Shown: positions 19,168 to 31,342, counted from the stretch's first letter. The stretch: 64,000 bases of DNA from Monocercomonoides exilis (GCA_001643675.2 LSRY02000001.1:1111501-1175500), one strand, 5' to 3'. Program-made: numbers and translations. The notes: a model not told the origin generated them from the sequence alone.

Positions 19168-19591
19168 CAGTGAAACTCGGTTATAATCACCTCGGTTGAA
19201 ATCAAGACCCAAAATAATCACATTATTTTGCGCATCAAAAAATTCATCATTTTTCCATGTGTTCTTTCATCGGTAATAATCACGCCAATATCGCGAATAA
19301 TCACAAATATTAAAAAATATGAGTATTTTTCTGTCTAATTTGAAAATTTTGAAAAAATAAAAGTTGTTATTTTCTGTTTTATTATTAACAATAAAGAACA
19401 TTGAATCATTGAAAATTGAAAAATCGGAACAAATGTGTGGATTTCAATAAATATTGAAAATTTTCTTTTTTATCTTCAAAAAAAATTCAGAAAAACTTTT
19501 CAATGAAAAAGATCGTTTTGTCATAATCAAGTTCGGTTAAAATCACAAAAAATCGAGCAAAATGAATTGTGATTATAACCGAACTTCACTG
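19168..19591. mobile_element. Mariner/pogo-like MITE, termini CAGTGAAACTCGGTTATAAT
   Basis: A 424-bp non-coding element with inverted ends CAGTGAA-ctCGGTTATAATCAC. The right end is followed by TA. The end sequence resembles the CAGTGG-AACCTCG-type termini typical of pogo/Tigger and mariner elements. The hexamer AATCAC recurs several times near the ends and inside, a possible transposase-binding array. Confidence 0.85.
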
Positions 19592-20021
19592 TATATTAGA
19601 ATAAAAATTATTATTATCGTTATAATAAATGAATGAAAATTTTGTTCCAACTTTGTTTTTGATTATTTTTGCTTGTTTGTCAAAGTTTGGAGACAGTTTT
19701 TATTTTCAATAAAATATTTTGTAAGAAATATTTTTTCTATTTCAAACTATTTTATCAACTCTCCTGTTCTTCAAAAATATTCCAAAATGTTTGTAATCAA
19801 AACTTTTTTTTTTGTTATGAACAAACTAACTTATTTATTTTGACATTATGTTTATTAAAAGAAATTATCAAGAAATAGCATTTTTTCGATTCAAGTGGCA
19901 GGATTAAACAATCAGGCATCGAAAACTTCAAAAACAATATAACTGTTATGGAGTAGTTTTCATTCGATGTATGAATTTTTCTAATTATTGTCGCACCTTT
20001 TTTGAACTTTAAATTTTTATT

Positions 20022-20290
20022 TGGCGGAAAATATTTTTCTTCAGGCATTTTCATAGAAAAATTATGCACTTTTCATTGACTTTTTGAGTTCAAAAAACTC
20101 AATAAAAATGAGTCCATTTTATGACATTCGTGAAATGTTGGAAAACTTTATGTTTCGATTTCAAATGTGCCTGTTTAAGGATGTGAAAATCAAATTTATT
20201 TCAATATCTGAGAAAGCGAAACAAAGTTATGAGCTCAGTAATTTTTCAACGCATTGTGCAAATAATGCTTGAAAAACCGTATTTTCCCTT
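20022..20290. mobile_element. MITE family 4, copy a (~269 bp)
   Basis: Starts TGGCGGAAAATATTTTTC with TTCAGGCATTTTCATAGAAA inside, and ends GCTTGAAAAACCGTATTTTC plus CCTTA. It matches copies at 37797 and 41877 along its length. Non-coding. A TTTA tetranucleotide run follows. Confidence 0.8.
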
Positions 20291-22530
20291 ATTTATTTAT
20301 TTATTTATTTATTTTGCGTTGTTTCAACATACTGTGAACAGAATAAATACATTTATCTAAGTTGCTTTGTCGCACTTAACGCTTATATTAACAAGCGTAA
20401 AAATTTCGGTGAATCATTTGTTTGTTTGATAAATTGTTTCTTATGTTGAAGGAATAAAGAAATTTCTTTGATATCTATCCTTGATCACAAATAAGTTATT
20501 GTGAAGAAATATGGGGGAAAATATGGCACTTCAAGCGCTTTCAGTGAAAAAATTTGCAACTGAAAAAAATGGATTTAAAGCATGGATAACATGTTTCTAT
20601 AAATGATTTATTTTATACTGTCGAGTTAAAAATTGAAAATTTAAATTATTGAAGTTTCTTCATGATAATTTTGAAAAAAATTAGAAATATTTCACATTCC
20701 AAGATTATTTTAAAAAATACATTTAAAAATATGCAAACATTTATTTTAAATGACTTATGGCAAAGAAAACTGCTTGAAAATTGTTTGTTCAATTATTCCA
20801 AAAAATAAATACATTTTTAACAAGGTGATATTAAGGGACATAAAAATTTTTTTAAATCTATTTTTTAAAAGCTTAAAGATAATTGGAGGATTCAACAAAC
20901 AAATGAAACAGTTGAAGCATTTATTTTCGAGTTGCGAAGAAATGAAAATATCAAATAAACAAACATTGGCATGTGGAATATTACAATGAAAACAGTTATT
21001 TCGGATTAAAAACGTGATAAAAGAAATTGAATTTAATTCTAAACGTTTCATCATGTTTGCAGTTTTTTATTTATGGATTTTGTTTTTTTAATTTTTTAGC
21101 GTGAGAATAATGATATAAAACAAAAGAGAATTTCATCATTGAAGAATAGGCTGTGTGGAGGAACGATAAGAACAAAACGTTTTTTCACAGTTGATTTTAT
21201 TAACAACTATCTTTGCATCGAGTATTACTCGCAAAATGATAAGACAGAAATATTCTTCAACAAAACTCTTCACACGAGCGGATGAAGATAAGAAGAAGGA
21301 AGATGACAAAACCTAATAACAAAAAAAAGATAGAAAGAATTAAAACAATGTGGATGGAAATAGAAAGATTATATGTGTGTTTATAAACTAAAGAAAAAAT
21401 TCTTCCAATGATTCAATACAGAGAAAAATCTGAGCTTTTTTGAATACTGGTAATATTTGACATTAATATTTTGATGTTGCAATTAAATAAGGACTGCAGG
21501 TGAATTTATCAACGCAAAGAGTTTTGTGCAAAACGATATTTTTATTTCTCCCTTTTAATTTCTCATCAATTTGCTCACCATAACGTCTCTTCAAGATTCA
21601 CATGCTCTGCATCTTCATTAGTTCAGCTTTTTAAGTGTTATATTTTAAACTCTTAAAAGTTCATTCAATGTTAAGTTCCGCTTATTTTGCATTTAACTTT
21701 TTGAGCATTTGGAGTTGAGTCTCAATTTTTGTAATAAACCAATAAACAAAGATTTTTATCGAAATGCTTTTTGAATTAGATGAGTCGAAAACATAATAAT
21801 TAAATTGTGGATTTTCTATCAAACGTTTGTTTCTTCTCTCTTTTGATGCTTTTGTGCATGCAATACAAAAAAATGCGATAATAACTCGTTGTGAATTAAA
21901 AATAATGAAACTTGAAATGATCTGATTGTCTTTGTCTAATTAAATTCAAACAACTGATCAAACGCATTCAACAACAGTGTCATTAACATTCACATTTCTT
22001 TTCTCTCTTCTTCTTTTCATCTCCTTCGTCATCACTAGTCCAATATGCCTCTTCTGTCTTCTTCACCAAACACACGGTTTCAATTCTATCTGTGCACTCA
22101 CACAACATACCATATATCCAGCAGCTGTTTCCAGAAAGATCCTTTCATCGACCCTCAAAATAGAGAAATTCAGCTGTAAGAGCTGACAAACAATTTGTGC
22201 ATCTACACCAATACTACCCGAAAAAAAAGACAGAATTCGATCCGAACCAAAGGACTTCGCAGCGGGTTGATAATTCGTTCCAACTTTGATAAATTCCAGC
22301 AATATTCCTTTTTGCTTTCCTTGCTTCACAGCTCCACAAATTCCCAGTTCTTCAGATCAATATTACTCTGTTCTTTTTAATCTGCATCCACATTCCTTTA
22401 AAAAGGTGTGCAAAGCACTGCTTTCTTTTAGAATTTACAAATTACACTCTCCGAGCTATCGTCTCACAAGCACACATAAAGCGCTCTGCCTTCCAATATC
22501 ACTGTTCCATTTTTTTATTCAACTTCTTCC
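20291..22530. other. AT-rich region without a supported gene
   Basis: No recognised gene. A solitary left end of MITE family 4 (TGGGGGAAAATATGGC then TTCAAGC) lies at about 20512-20550. Composition shifts to lower AT after about 21950, where minus-strand open segments (for example 22063-22329) may be fragments of the GC-richer locus to the right, but no exon structure could be supported. Confidence 0.5.
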
Positions 22531-22559
22531 TCGATCTTTTCAACATCTTATGCTCCATG

Positions 22560-23215
22560 CATTCAGGTCTCTTTCCAATTAATTCGTATATCTGACATAT
22601 AAAAAATTTATTTTGAATTCCTTTAATTGATACCTTGATAGAAAAATAAAACATAAACAGAATTGAAACAATAATTGAAAAAAAAAACGTAAATGAACCG
22701 AAAAAGAAAGAACGAAAGAAAGATAGACAGATGGACAATAAATCAAACTTGAAGCTGAACCAACTGAATCTTTAAGAGGAACTGCACCGCCAATGTTCGA
22801 CCGATCATTAAGATCAGCCTTTTTCACGTCTCCTTTCTCGCGCGCGCTTTTCACAATCCCACTCCCAAGCCCAGCCAGCCTCACCAGCACTGTCCCTCTT
22901 GCCACAACCCCATAATCTCCATGCACAGCTTTTCCATCCTTTTCTTGTCTTCCCAGCTCAGCGCAGCATCTGCACAGCCACCTTCTCCAGTGCTCGCACT
23001 GCTGTTTGCTCCACAATTCGCGCAAAGAGATGTCCCGCCAGCTGGAACAGAATATCAAACTTCCCCTCAAAATCAAACGTGATGTTATATTTCTGGTTTT
23101 TTAAAAAGAATTGCTCGTACGGAATCCACAACATCTCCGACCGTAAGAACGGCTGCTCTTTCACAAAGCTGCTTGCCAACATTGGAGAGAGACAGACCAA
23201 CGTGCACATTTAGAA
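22560..23215 (-). pseudogene. Protein-like fragments of an unrecognised, probably broken gene
   Basis: GC-richer sequence with minus-strand open segments in more than one frame. 23209-22958 contains FDILFQLAGHLFARIVEQ followed by LEKVAVQML; a different frame at about 22960-22870 reads MEKLCMEIMGLWQEGQ; another at 22890-22760 reads VARGTVLVRLAGLG. Adjacent protein-like stretches change frame without convincing splice sites, suggesting decay or unresolved introns. It may be the downstream part of the 23383-24446 gene. No family recognised. Confidence 0.35.
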
Positions 23216-23382
23216 GAAGTCAGAAGCAAAGCAGTCATCTAATGAGCTGAATCAGAGGAAGGAGCGAACACATGTGAAGCAGCAGTGCTGGCGCGGAGCG
23301 GAAGGAGGTGGTTTCCAGGCGCTATCTCAATGCCTCAAAGCAGAAAATACAACATTCAAAGTAATGCAAATGAATCCTTCAG

Positions 23383-24446
23383 CTACTCCCACTCGTCCAC
23401 AAACACACAATAAGAAACACCAAACACCTTAATCATCCCTTTCCCGTGGCACACTTGCACGATCGCAACAAACTCGTACATCGTCTCTCTACCTGTTCGA
23501 GTTCAAATGCAACAATTCCCCATCCAATGTCAAACACCCACCTCCTCCTCCACCCCCTTCTCTTCTCTTCTCTTCACTCACTCTCTCTCTCTCTCTGAAT
23601 TTGACGCTCCTCAACATACGTGATGCTCATCAACCCGTCCGACTGTATCATCCCTTCCACAACCGGCTTCCCCACAATCCGCTCCCACTCCGCACACAGC
23701 TCCACCAGCGCCACCGTCACCGTCATCGTCACCAGATAGTCCCGCCAGCTCCCATTCGCACTCTCGTCAACCAGCGTCACACACTCCGGGTGCGCAGGAA
23801 CACTCAGCAGCGATTCCACATCCAGAATCTGCCACTCTTCTTCTTCTTCTTCCTCTTCCTTCTCCAAATCAATGGAGCTGTCCTCTTTTCCTTGCTCCTC
23901 ATTCATCCCCAAACCATTTTTCGACATTTCCACCTGTTTCACATCTTTCCCCACTCCCTCTGCGCTTCCATCTGAAGTTATCTCCAAAGACCCATCTGCA
24001 GCTTCTTCTGCTGCTCTCCAGTTATCCTGTTTCATACCATCAGATGGAAAAGAACTGCACACTTCTGGTTCTTCTGAATGCTGCTTGTCTGCACCTGCCT
24101 CAGTCTCTGCCTCCGGACCCGCCTTCACAAACCTCAGCCGACTCAGCCCAAGTGCCTCCACAACCAGCAGAGTCATCGCTTCTTCCAGCTTCCCCTGATT
24201 CTCTTTGATTCTCTCCACAGACTCTCTGTGCGCAGTCGGATACCCGCCTTTCTCCTCATTCCCATCACCTCCTTCTCTCCCTCCATCTTCTTCTCCCTTT
24301 TCTGTTCCCTTTTCTTCTCCCTCTTTGCATCCCCTTTCTCCTTCCTCTGCCTCTTCCCGCTCCTCCAGCACCACCAGCGCAATCGCTGCTGGAGACAGAA
24401 CCATATCCTCCATCCTCAGCCCCACCTCCGAAAGCCCCTTCTCCAT
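23383..24446 (-). CDS. Unrecognised acidic protein, two exons (possibly partial)
   Basis: Exon 1 at 24446-23620 starts MEKGLSEVGLRMEDMVLSP. It contains a Glu/Gly-rich low-complexity block, a second acidic block (EKEEEEEEEEWQ) and a more ordered C-terminal part around VDESANGSWRDYLVTMT and LVELCAEWERIVGKPVV. A GTATGT donor at 23619, a CT-rich intron and an AG acceptor before 23488 give exon 2 (23488-23383) ending VFGVSYCVFVDEWE and TAG, for a 310-aa product. The GC content is clearly above the surroundings. An upstream reading frame (around ARQVTRHVQLMHVAVKLSEE) may be an earlier exon in another phase, so the true N-terminus is uncertain. A frameshifted relative lies at 33620-34100. Function unknown. 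Confidence 0.5.
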
Positions 24447-25005
24447 AACCTCCTTTATCCTTCATTGCACAACTTTTCTTTCATCACTTCTTCGGAAAGC
24501 TTCACAGCCACATGCATCAACTGTACGTGCCTGGTAACCTGTCGTGCTCTTGCTGATGAAAATAGCCACGACTCAAACAGATTGCATATCAACAGTCACA
24601 CGTTCACTTCCGACGCACAAACTTCTGCTTTCTTTGAAAGTCCGTATTTCGCAAGATAGATTTTAATTATAATTGAATTCTCAATGGTGCTTTAAGACTT
24701 TTCAGAAAGCGTTTCATAACTCCTCAATAAAAAAATATATTCAGAAGAGTGTGTTTCGTCTAAATGTTATCTCAGCATTGTTCGTTGTGCGTTTGGTGTT
24801 GGCTTCTTGTGATGAATGTGAATGTCACCGGCATCCAGCAAAGCAATCTTCAAAGGAATTTGATTGTGCTAATTACTCCTATCAATGTGAATGAGAATGT
24901 CACTTCAGATTATCTGAAGGTTTAATACAGAGAAGAGAAAGTGAAGATTGTCTATTCTCTATAATCGAATTCTTTTATTTTCCTCCCTTTTGTATCAGAC
25001 ATATA

Positions 25006-27220
25006 GTCAGGGACAAAACCCGGGACAAAGACAAAACCCGGGACACTTCAGTCTTAAATAATTTTTTTGTATGTTTATTTAAAACAATTCCAAATCAAAA
25101 AACAATTCTTTATAAACTTTTTTGATTTTATCTTTTGAATGCCTGTTAAAAAATTTGTCTCTTCAATAAGAAATAATATCAAATAGGATGATCAAACTTC
25201 CATAAATCATATGAAAAAAGCAAACGTTTCTTCGCCTCTCCCTTTCAACAAATTATCACCGATTAAGGCCTCAGCAGAGTTTCGCCGGCTCCCTTCAAAA
25301 GTGGAAAAAGTTGATTATCTTCTGAAACAAGATGGAATCAAACCTTCAGATCTTGTGAAAGATAAAATTATTACTCATTCTTCCATTTACCGGCATATGG
25401 CTTCAAAAAAAGCAGGGCGTGATCCTCAACATGCTGGCAGACCAGGGCTGTTCAATAAAGAAGAAATAGAAGAAATAGAAGATTGTGCAATTGCACAAAT
25501 ATCATCCACAAACAAATTGACAGTTTCAGGCATTATCAGATTCGTGTGTTGTTTTGTGTTTATTTAATTTTATAATTGTTCATTTTTGATAGTCAGAAAA
25601 TGTGATGATGAAGAAAAAGAAAGAATAGACATAAACGCCTGAAGTTAGGAAAATCAGCAAAAAATGGGCACGCAGGTTGATTAAGAAAAGTGGATTACTG
25701 AAATTAATAAAACCAACTTTTATTGATCTTCATCGCATTCAAGCATCTGCAATTGAAAATATGAGGAATTGGTTTTCGTTGTTGAAAAATGTGATTGATG
25801 ATTATAATATTTCATCAGATTTAATCATCAATATGGACGAAACTGGCATCTTGATGAAGCAGTCGGACGAGGAAATAGTAGTCACAAAAGAATCTCAACA
25901 TGCTTTTTTACCAGAAGCACAGAGAAGGAAAAATGCAACATTATTTTTTTCTATTTTTGCAGATGGGACGTCACTTGATCCAATCATGCTATGGCCTTCT
26001 CAGACAATTTCCGAGGATCTAAAGGAATTGAAGTATCATCGAATTAACTGTTTGGCAAATGGGACAGGCTGGATGACAAGAAGAGATTTTGAAAAGGTTA
26101 TGATGGAAATATTATTGCCAAAAATTAATGAGAAACGAGTTGAGCTTCATGGACAGTCTTCCTACGCTTTGATTATACTTGATGGGCATTCCTCTCGCCT
26201 AAGTTTTCCAGTGATATCTTGGTGCAGAGATCATTTAATCCATTTATTGATTCTTCCATCACATACAACACATCTAACTCAGCCGCTGGATAGGTTTGTA
26301 TTCGCGCAAATCAAAAACAGCCCAAAAAAGAGTGTTCTCGGTTCCTTCTGATTCGTCAATTTTTTCTTACAGAAAATCATTAATATTAACCGTATCAGAA
26401 GTGGAAAATAACTCTCTCTCTCCAAGAATAATGAGAAAGTCATTTGAAGCTTTAGGAATTTTCCCATTTGACCCTTCTGTCGTGTATCAGTGCCTTCCAC
26501 AGAACACAGAAGCCTCTTTGATAGCTGAAAAAGCGGTCAACAATTCTTCACTTTCATGCAGTATCAGCATGAAATTATTAACAGGAGATACTTTTTTCGA
26601 AAGCTTTTCCATGCAAGTAGATAAAAAAAAGAAAAGTCAGCCAAACAGCTCAGAAACAAAGCAGGATGGTGCAATGTCTGAAGTGAAGGAATTATCAAAT
26701 GTTAAAGACAAAAGCTCCATTATTTCTGTCCCTGTTGAAAACATTAACTTTCAAAACCATGAAAAGAAAATAATAATTCGCAATGATGTTTTAACGAACA
26801 ATCTGATAATTCAATGGATCGAAAGGAGCAACCAGATACATCAGAAGAAGAAGTCACAATTCTTTGTGTAAAAAGGAAAAGAAAGCTTTCTTCAGAAAGC
26901 GAATTGGGATCCATCTTCATTTTCGGTTAAAAATATCTCACGTGATAAGCAAATTATTTGTTCAATTCATATTTCAACATGATTCAACGTTATTAAACAG
27001 TGCTTTGTTTTCAATTACTTTTTTGATGCCTTTCTTTTTCAACTGTTATTTTTAATGCAAATTCAATTCGGGCAATTTTATTTGGCTTGTTCGATCCTCC
27101 AAAATACACTTAAAATTCGATAATCATTATATTTTTCCATATTAAAGTGTTAAATTGTGTCAAAAAAAAGCAAAATAAAATATCCCGGGTTTTGTCCTTG
27201 TCCCGGGTTTTGTCCCTCAC
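25006..27220 (+). mobile_element. Pogo/Tigger-type DNA transposon with intact inverted repeats and TA target site
   Basis: Both ends carry the same ~38-bp inverted repeat, GTCAGGGACAAAACCCGGG then ACAAAGACAAAACCCGGGA on the left. The right-end inverse has only two or so changes. TA stands immediately outside each end (25004-25005 and 27221-27222). Each terminal repeat contains two copies of GACAAAACCCGGGA. The 2.2-kb interior encodes a DDE_1-type transposase. Length, ends, TA target and protein agree with the pogo/Tigger branch of Tc1/mariner. Confidence 0.95.
25211..26871 (+). pseudogene. Pogo/Tigger DDE_1 transposase, frameshifted
   Basis: The first block (25211-25552) carries a helix-turn-helix region and an AGRPGLF motif. 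A likely intron (GTGTGT...TTTTGATAG, about 25553-25601) separates it from VRKCDDEEKERIDIN. A frameshift near 25643 leads into KKWARRLIKKSG and the catalytic domain: first Asp in IINMDETG, second in IILDGHSSR, third in HLTQPLD, spacing DD35D by hand count. A second frameshift near 26320 leads to the C-terminal part (FEALGIFPFDPSVV). All three catalytic residues remain, so inactivation is by frameshifts only. Confidence 0.9.
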
Positions 27221-27222
27221 TA

Positions 27223-28021
27223 TACAAAAATGCATAGGTTTGAAATTTCTGAAAAAGGATATAGAAAGGAGAAAAACTAAGATAACGAAAGAGATGAAAA
27301 AACAGAACGAAGTGAAATAGGAGATAACAACAGCTATTCGATATATGTGGAAGCTTTTTCAGAACTTCCTTCACATCTAGTAGTTGCTCTGTCTGCTTCA
27401 CAAGCATGATTTTATTTTTGTTAATAAATTATTCATAGAAAAAATTTCTGTCTTTTGTTTACGGAAGAGTGATAGAACAAAGTTTCTGAAAACAGTGAAT
27501 TAAAATGAGAAGATGTTGATTGTGATGAATACGTTTAGAAGGAGAACGAAAAATTGAAGAGGAGGAAAGACGAAGAGCACAGAGTCCGATGTTTCAATAT
27601 CTGTATTATTTGATAATAGAATTGAAAAGATAGTACTGGATGTTGATTCTCGGAGTAATTCTTTGAAAGTTCAAATGTAAATATTCATCAATCTTATTTT
27701 TCGTCAATCTGGTATCCCAATGATTCATATCTGAGGTAATATTTCTCTTATCAATTGATTCAGCTGGATCATTTTTATGTTAAAGGGTTCCGATCTTTCA
27801 AAAAAGCTGCTTTTTGTTTTAGAGGATAAACGAAATCCACAACCAATGGATAAGTTACAAAACAATTACAGCTGTTGGTCAAAAAAATTATGGAGTTTTG
27901 TGAAAAGCCAATCGGTAGGTGATGAAGAGAACTTTCTATCATTCTTTTTCTTTTCATATAGAAAAATGAAAAATATTAAACAAAGCATCACACAACAATT
28001 AAACGGTATTATTTATTCATA
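27223..28021. other. Region right of the pogo element; weak IQ-like remnant
   Basis: No supported gene. About 27260-27380 on the plus strand reads ITTAIRYMWKLFQ, vaguely like the IQ-type segment at 33060-33110. The 27777-28020 open frame shows no family. Confidence 0.3.
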
Positions 28022-28263
28022 TGGGTGATTCTTTTTGAAAAGTCACAAATGTTTAATTTTTAAATAAATCGAAAATTTCATATTTTGCTAAATATTTTGT
28101 TAACAAATATCAAACTTCACTCAAATGGAATCAATCACTTGATAATGTAATTTCAAACATTCTTGAGGAGATTTGAAAGCTGAAATAGAAATTTGGGCAA
28201 AATATGAATATTTCGATTTTTTTGAATATTAAACATTTGTGACTTTTCAAAAAGAATAACCCA
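28022..28263. mobile_element. MITE family 2, copy b (242 bp) with TA duplication
   Basis: Termini TGGGTGATTCTTTTTGAAAA and inverse, flanked by TA at 28020-28021 and 28264-28265. Same length as copy a. Confidence 0.95.
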
Positions 28264-28728
28264 TATGTTATAAGTTAATGCATCTCCAATTCATGTTTTT
28301 TTGTTTATGAAAAGATAAGTTATACGGAATCATGCTCAAGTTGAATGAGCTTTTGCCTATTTTGAGCCAAAACACAAGAAATGAGCTTTTGGATTGTTAA
28401 TGCCAAAGCTTTACTATGAGTGAATTGAAAAATTGCAATTTTGACATAACAAAAGGACAGTATGACTATATCAGATAAAAGTCTTTTTGGAAATTTTTGT
28501 CAATGGACAATTTTCCAGAAGAAAACAGCAAACCTTCATTTCTAGATGATTCATCTATCCAGATTGTTTGCAAGTTCTTAATTGATTATACAGACGAAAC
28601 TTCTGAACGACAGAAGAAAAACTGCAAAAATATGAAAAATCGAGTTTATCTCAATTGTTTGTTAATAACAGTTATTTTGTAATCTTTTTATTTCGAAATA
28701 ATTCATAAATAGATATCGATCACCATGA

Positions 28729-29936
28729 ATGTTCGTGTGTGTAATAACAAATGATTCTCCTTTGAACGAAGAATCACAAAAGTGGAATTACAAATGTCAC
28801 CGCAACAAACATTCGAAATCAAAATTTATTATGAAACCGTTCTTGTCAAAAGAGGTTGATATTCCTTCTTCAAACCATGATACAAATATTTGCTCATTGG
28901 ACAGTTCCAAACTGCAGGGATTGAGAAATATGGACAATAGTTGTTATAACTCAGCCACTCTACAAGCATTTGCAATTATTTATTATATATCTCCAGGAGA
29001 GTTCACACCAATCGAAAGAGAAGAAACTCTGGAAGCGAATAATATGCATTTAATTTATTCGTTGAGCAGAAATTCTTGTGAGAATATAAAAAATGGAGTG
29101 ATAAAAATTATGAGACATGGAATCAATTTAACAATATATCAAAAATGGAACTACACGAAGTGGATGATGCTTTGGAATGGCTTTTAAATATCTTTAGAAC
29201 AAAAAATCCATTAGCACTTCAAAATATCGGATGTTCAACGTCAGAACATATTATATGCAAAAATTGCAACTTCTCTTCCCGTCGAAGGTTTGTGCATATC
29301 GACATAATTGATCTGTATCATGACAATCTCACAGCTGCATTGAAAAATTTTCAATATGGAAAAAACAATCTAATTCGAGAGGAAATGGAATGTCCTTCAT
29401 GTGAGGAAACTGGAGATGTTTTTCAAGAGTCAACATTTAGTGATATAAAAGTCATTTTGATATTCAGATGGGTGTGCAACAGGTTCAAAGCAGCTCAGTC
29501 AACTTTATCAGTTGACGAAATTTCAATTTTCAATCATATTTTGTTCAATATGAGTATTTCTATCTTCGACTGCAAAGATGAAGCTCAACTGTTATATTTT
29601 AAAGAATATACATTGGTTTCAATAATAATATTTAATTCTTCTTTCAAACATTACATCACATTGACTTTATCAAAAATAATTTACGATTATACCAAAAGAA
29701 CGTTTGACTATTTTTGGTGTGTTTGCAACGATGAGCATGTTGATGTCGTTTCAAATCATCATATCATTGAAAAACACAACAATTTTTGCTTTAAAGGTTG
29801 GAAAGTTAGTCATATCATTTACATCAACAAGAAACTGGTTCATTTAAAGGTTTCATTTTTATTTCAAACAAAACAAATAAGAAAGAGCTCAAGATCTAAA
29901 GACAGAGTGAAAAAAGCAAAAATCATCAGTTCTTGA
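28729..29936 (+). pseudogene. Ubiquitin-specific protease (USP/UCH) family remnant, one frameshift
   Basis: USPs remove ubiquitin from proteins. The Cys box reads LRNMDNSCYNSATLQAF (consensus GLxNxGNTCYxNSxLQ; the oxyanion-side Gly is Asp). A Q/E-region equivalent follows as MELHEVDDALEWLLNIF. A zinc-finger pair is seen as CKNC and CPSC. The His box reads FKHYITLT and is followed by CNDEHV, the usual Asn/Asp element. The catalytic Cys and His are present. A frameshift at about 29100-29150 separates the Cys box (frame from 28729) from the rest (frame from 29145). A Lys-rich tail ends at TGA. It lies 300 bp before a DDE-like transposase on the same strand and may be cargo of the same element. 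Confidence 0.8.
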
Positions 29937-30235
29937 TGTCAAAACAATTTTTTCTTTGCCACGGTGAGAAAAGATTGACTTTCAAAACGCGGAAACTTTA
30001 ACTTTTGGAATTGAAGCGAAGGACAGGAATAAATATGTCAAAAACATATTTTTGAAAAAAAACACGTGGCGTTTTAATCATACAAAAAAATTGAACAGAT
30101 TTATGTTCACTATGTGAACGAGGCCTTCATTTGGACAGAGTCAAAACTAAAAAAAGGCTGACTGGATCTGAATGGCTTGAGCTATCTTGTATTATGCAAC
30201 ACAAAAAGTGGGAAGAATTGCATGAGAATTAGTTT

Positions 30236-31115
30236 TTGTTAAAAAAACAACTCTTGAAACAGAATGAATTGTTGCTTATGCCAGATTTCAAAGAAAATTG
30301 GCTATTACCAATGTCTCACAATGAGATAAACAGAGACTATTATAACAATGTGCAAGTTTCTAATTTATGTGTTATCATTTTCAACAAAAATGAGCTATGC
30401 GTGCAAAAAAAACGTTTTTCACTATTTATCTTCTTGTCAAGCACATGATTTTCGATATGTGATAGACTGCATTGAGGATGTCCTCGGTAGATATCAGTTG
30501 GATCATTATTCTTTTTTGAGTGTTTTTACTGATTCTGGACCTCATTTTAGGAACAAATATTTCATCAATTATTTTTTGCACAATGAAGGGTCATTGCTCA
30601 ATTTCCATCATATTCAAATAAACTATTTTGCAGAACAACATGGCAAATCAGAATGTGATGGAGAGTTCGGTTCAATAACTTCAATGCTTTCTCATTCTGA
30701 ATTAAATATAGGAAAAGATGTCACTTCTTTTTGTGCATTTCTTCAACAATTACTTAGCCAGAACATTGATAATGATATTGAAAATCCATTTCCAGATATT
30801 TTTGCATGTATGTTTTTTTCTTTGGATGATTTTCTTTATATAGTGATTTTTTTTTCAATGAGATACAAACCATCAAATCATAAAACATGGAAATGGATGA
30901 AGATTCCTTCGATGATGACTTATTTGTCTTTAAAAAAAATCTACAATGAAATATTTTCAGCACCTTTTCCCACAGAGGACCTGAAAAGTGGAAAAATGTG
31001 TTGGGCGCAAAATATGGAAACGACAGAAGAATATGTGAAAGAAAAAGTGACACCTAATACGTCAAAATCCATAATAATGAACTTTTTCTTGGGAATTGAA
31101 CAATTAGCAGAATGA
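30236..31115 (+). pseudogene. DDE-like transposase/integrase remnant with HGK-x3-DGEFG motif
   Basis: The first frame reads MPDFKENWLLP and INRDYYNNVQVS. After a frameshift near 30430 the frame continues HDFRYVIDCIED, FTDSGPHFRNKYF, INYFAEQHGKSECDGEFG, then a less conserved tail to TGA. The order DFxEN, then SDG/DSG with x-F/Y-KN/RN, then HGK(G)x2-DG-x-G matches a signature I associate with uncharacterised transposase-like proteins of animals and protists. The acidic residues in those three motifs are probable catalytic positions. Stops in the stretch 29940-30230 and the frameshift indicate decay. The superfamily name is uncertain. Confidence 0.6.
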
Positions 31116-31342
31116 AACAAAGGATGAATCTAACAAATGAAATAAAAGAAAAGTCTGATTCAAACAAAGATGAGAAAATAAAGATCATGAATCATAATTG
31201 TGATTCCAATTTGGATAAAGACATAGCAATTAGAATAAAAAGAAAATGCAATCATAAAACAAATTTCGAAAAATGTTTAATGTTGACAAGAAATGCGAGC
31301 GCCATTGAAAACGAAATTGAAAAAGATGTGATAATGCTATAA
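31112..31342 (+). CDS. Short Lys/Asn-rich open frame after the transposase
   Basis: A 76-codon frame overlapping the end of the preceding remnant, rich in Lys, Asn and Asp, with no recognisable motif. It may be the shifted C-terminal tail of the transposase-like protein rather than a gene. Confidence 0.25.
   Translation: MKQRMNLTNEIKEKSDSNKDEKIKIMNHNCDSNLDKDIAIRIKRKCNHKTNFEKCLMLTRNASAIENEIEKDVIML

Noticed and set aside
23581-24660. Plus-strand open frames opposite the 23383-24446 gene
   Set aside because: They are Pro/Ser/His-rich complements of the Glu/Gly-rich minus frame, whose splice sites and ordered C-terminal part favour the minus strand.
27084-27100. GTTCGATCC resembling a tRNA B box
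   Set aside because: No matching A box or foldable acceptor stem at the right distance, and it lies inside the pogo element.
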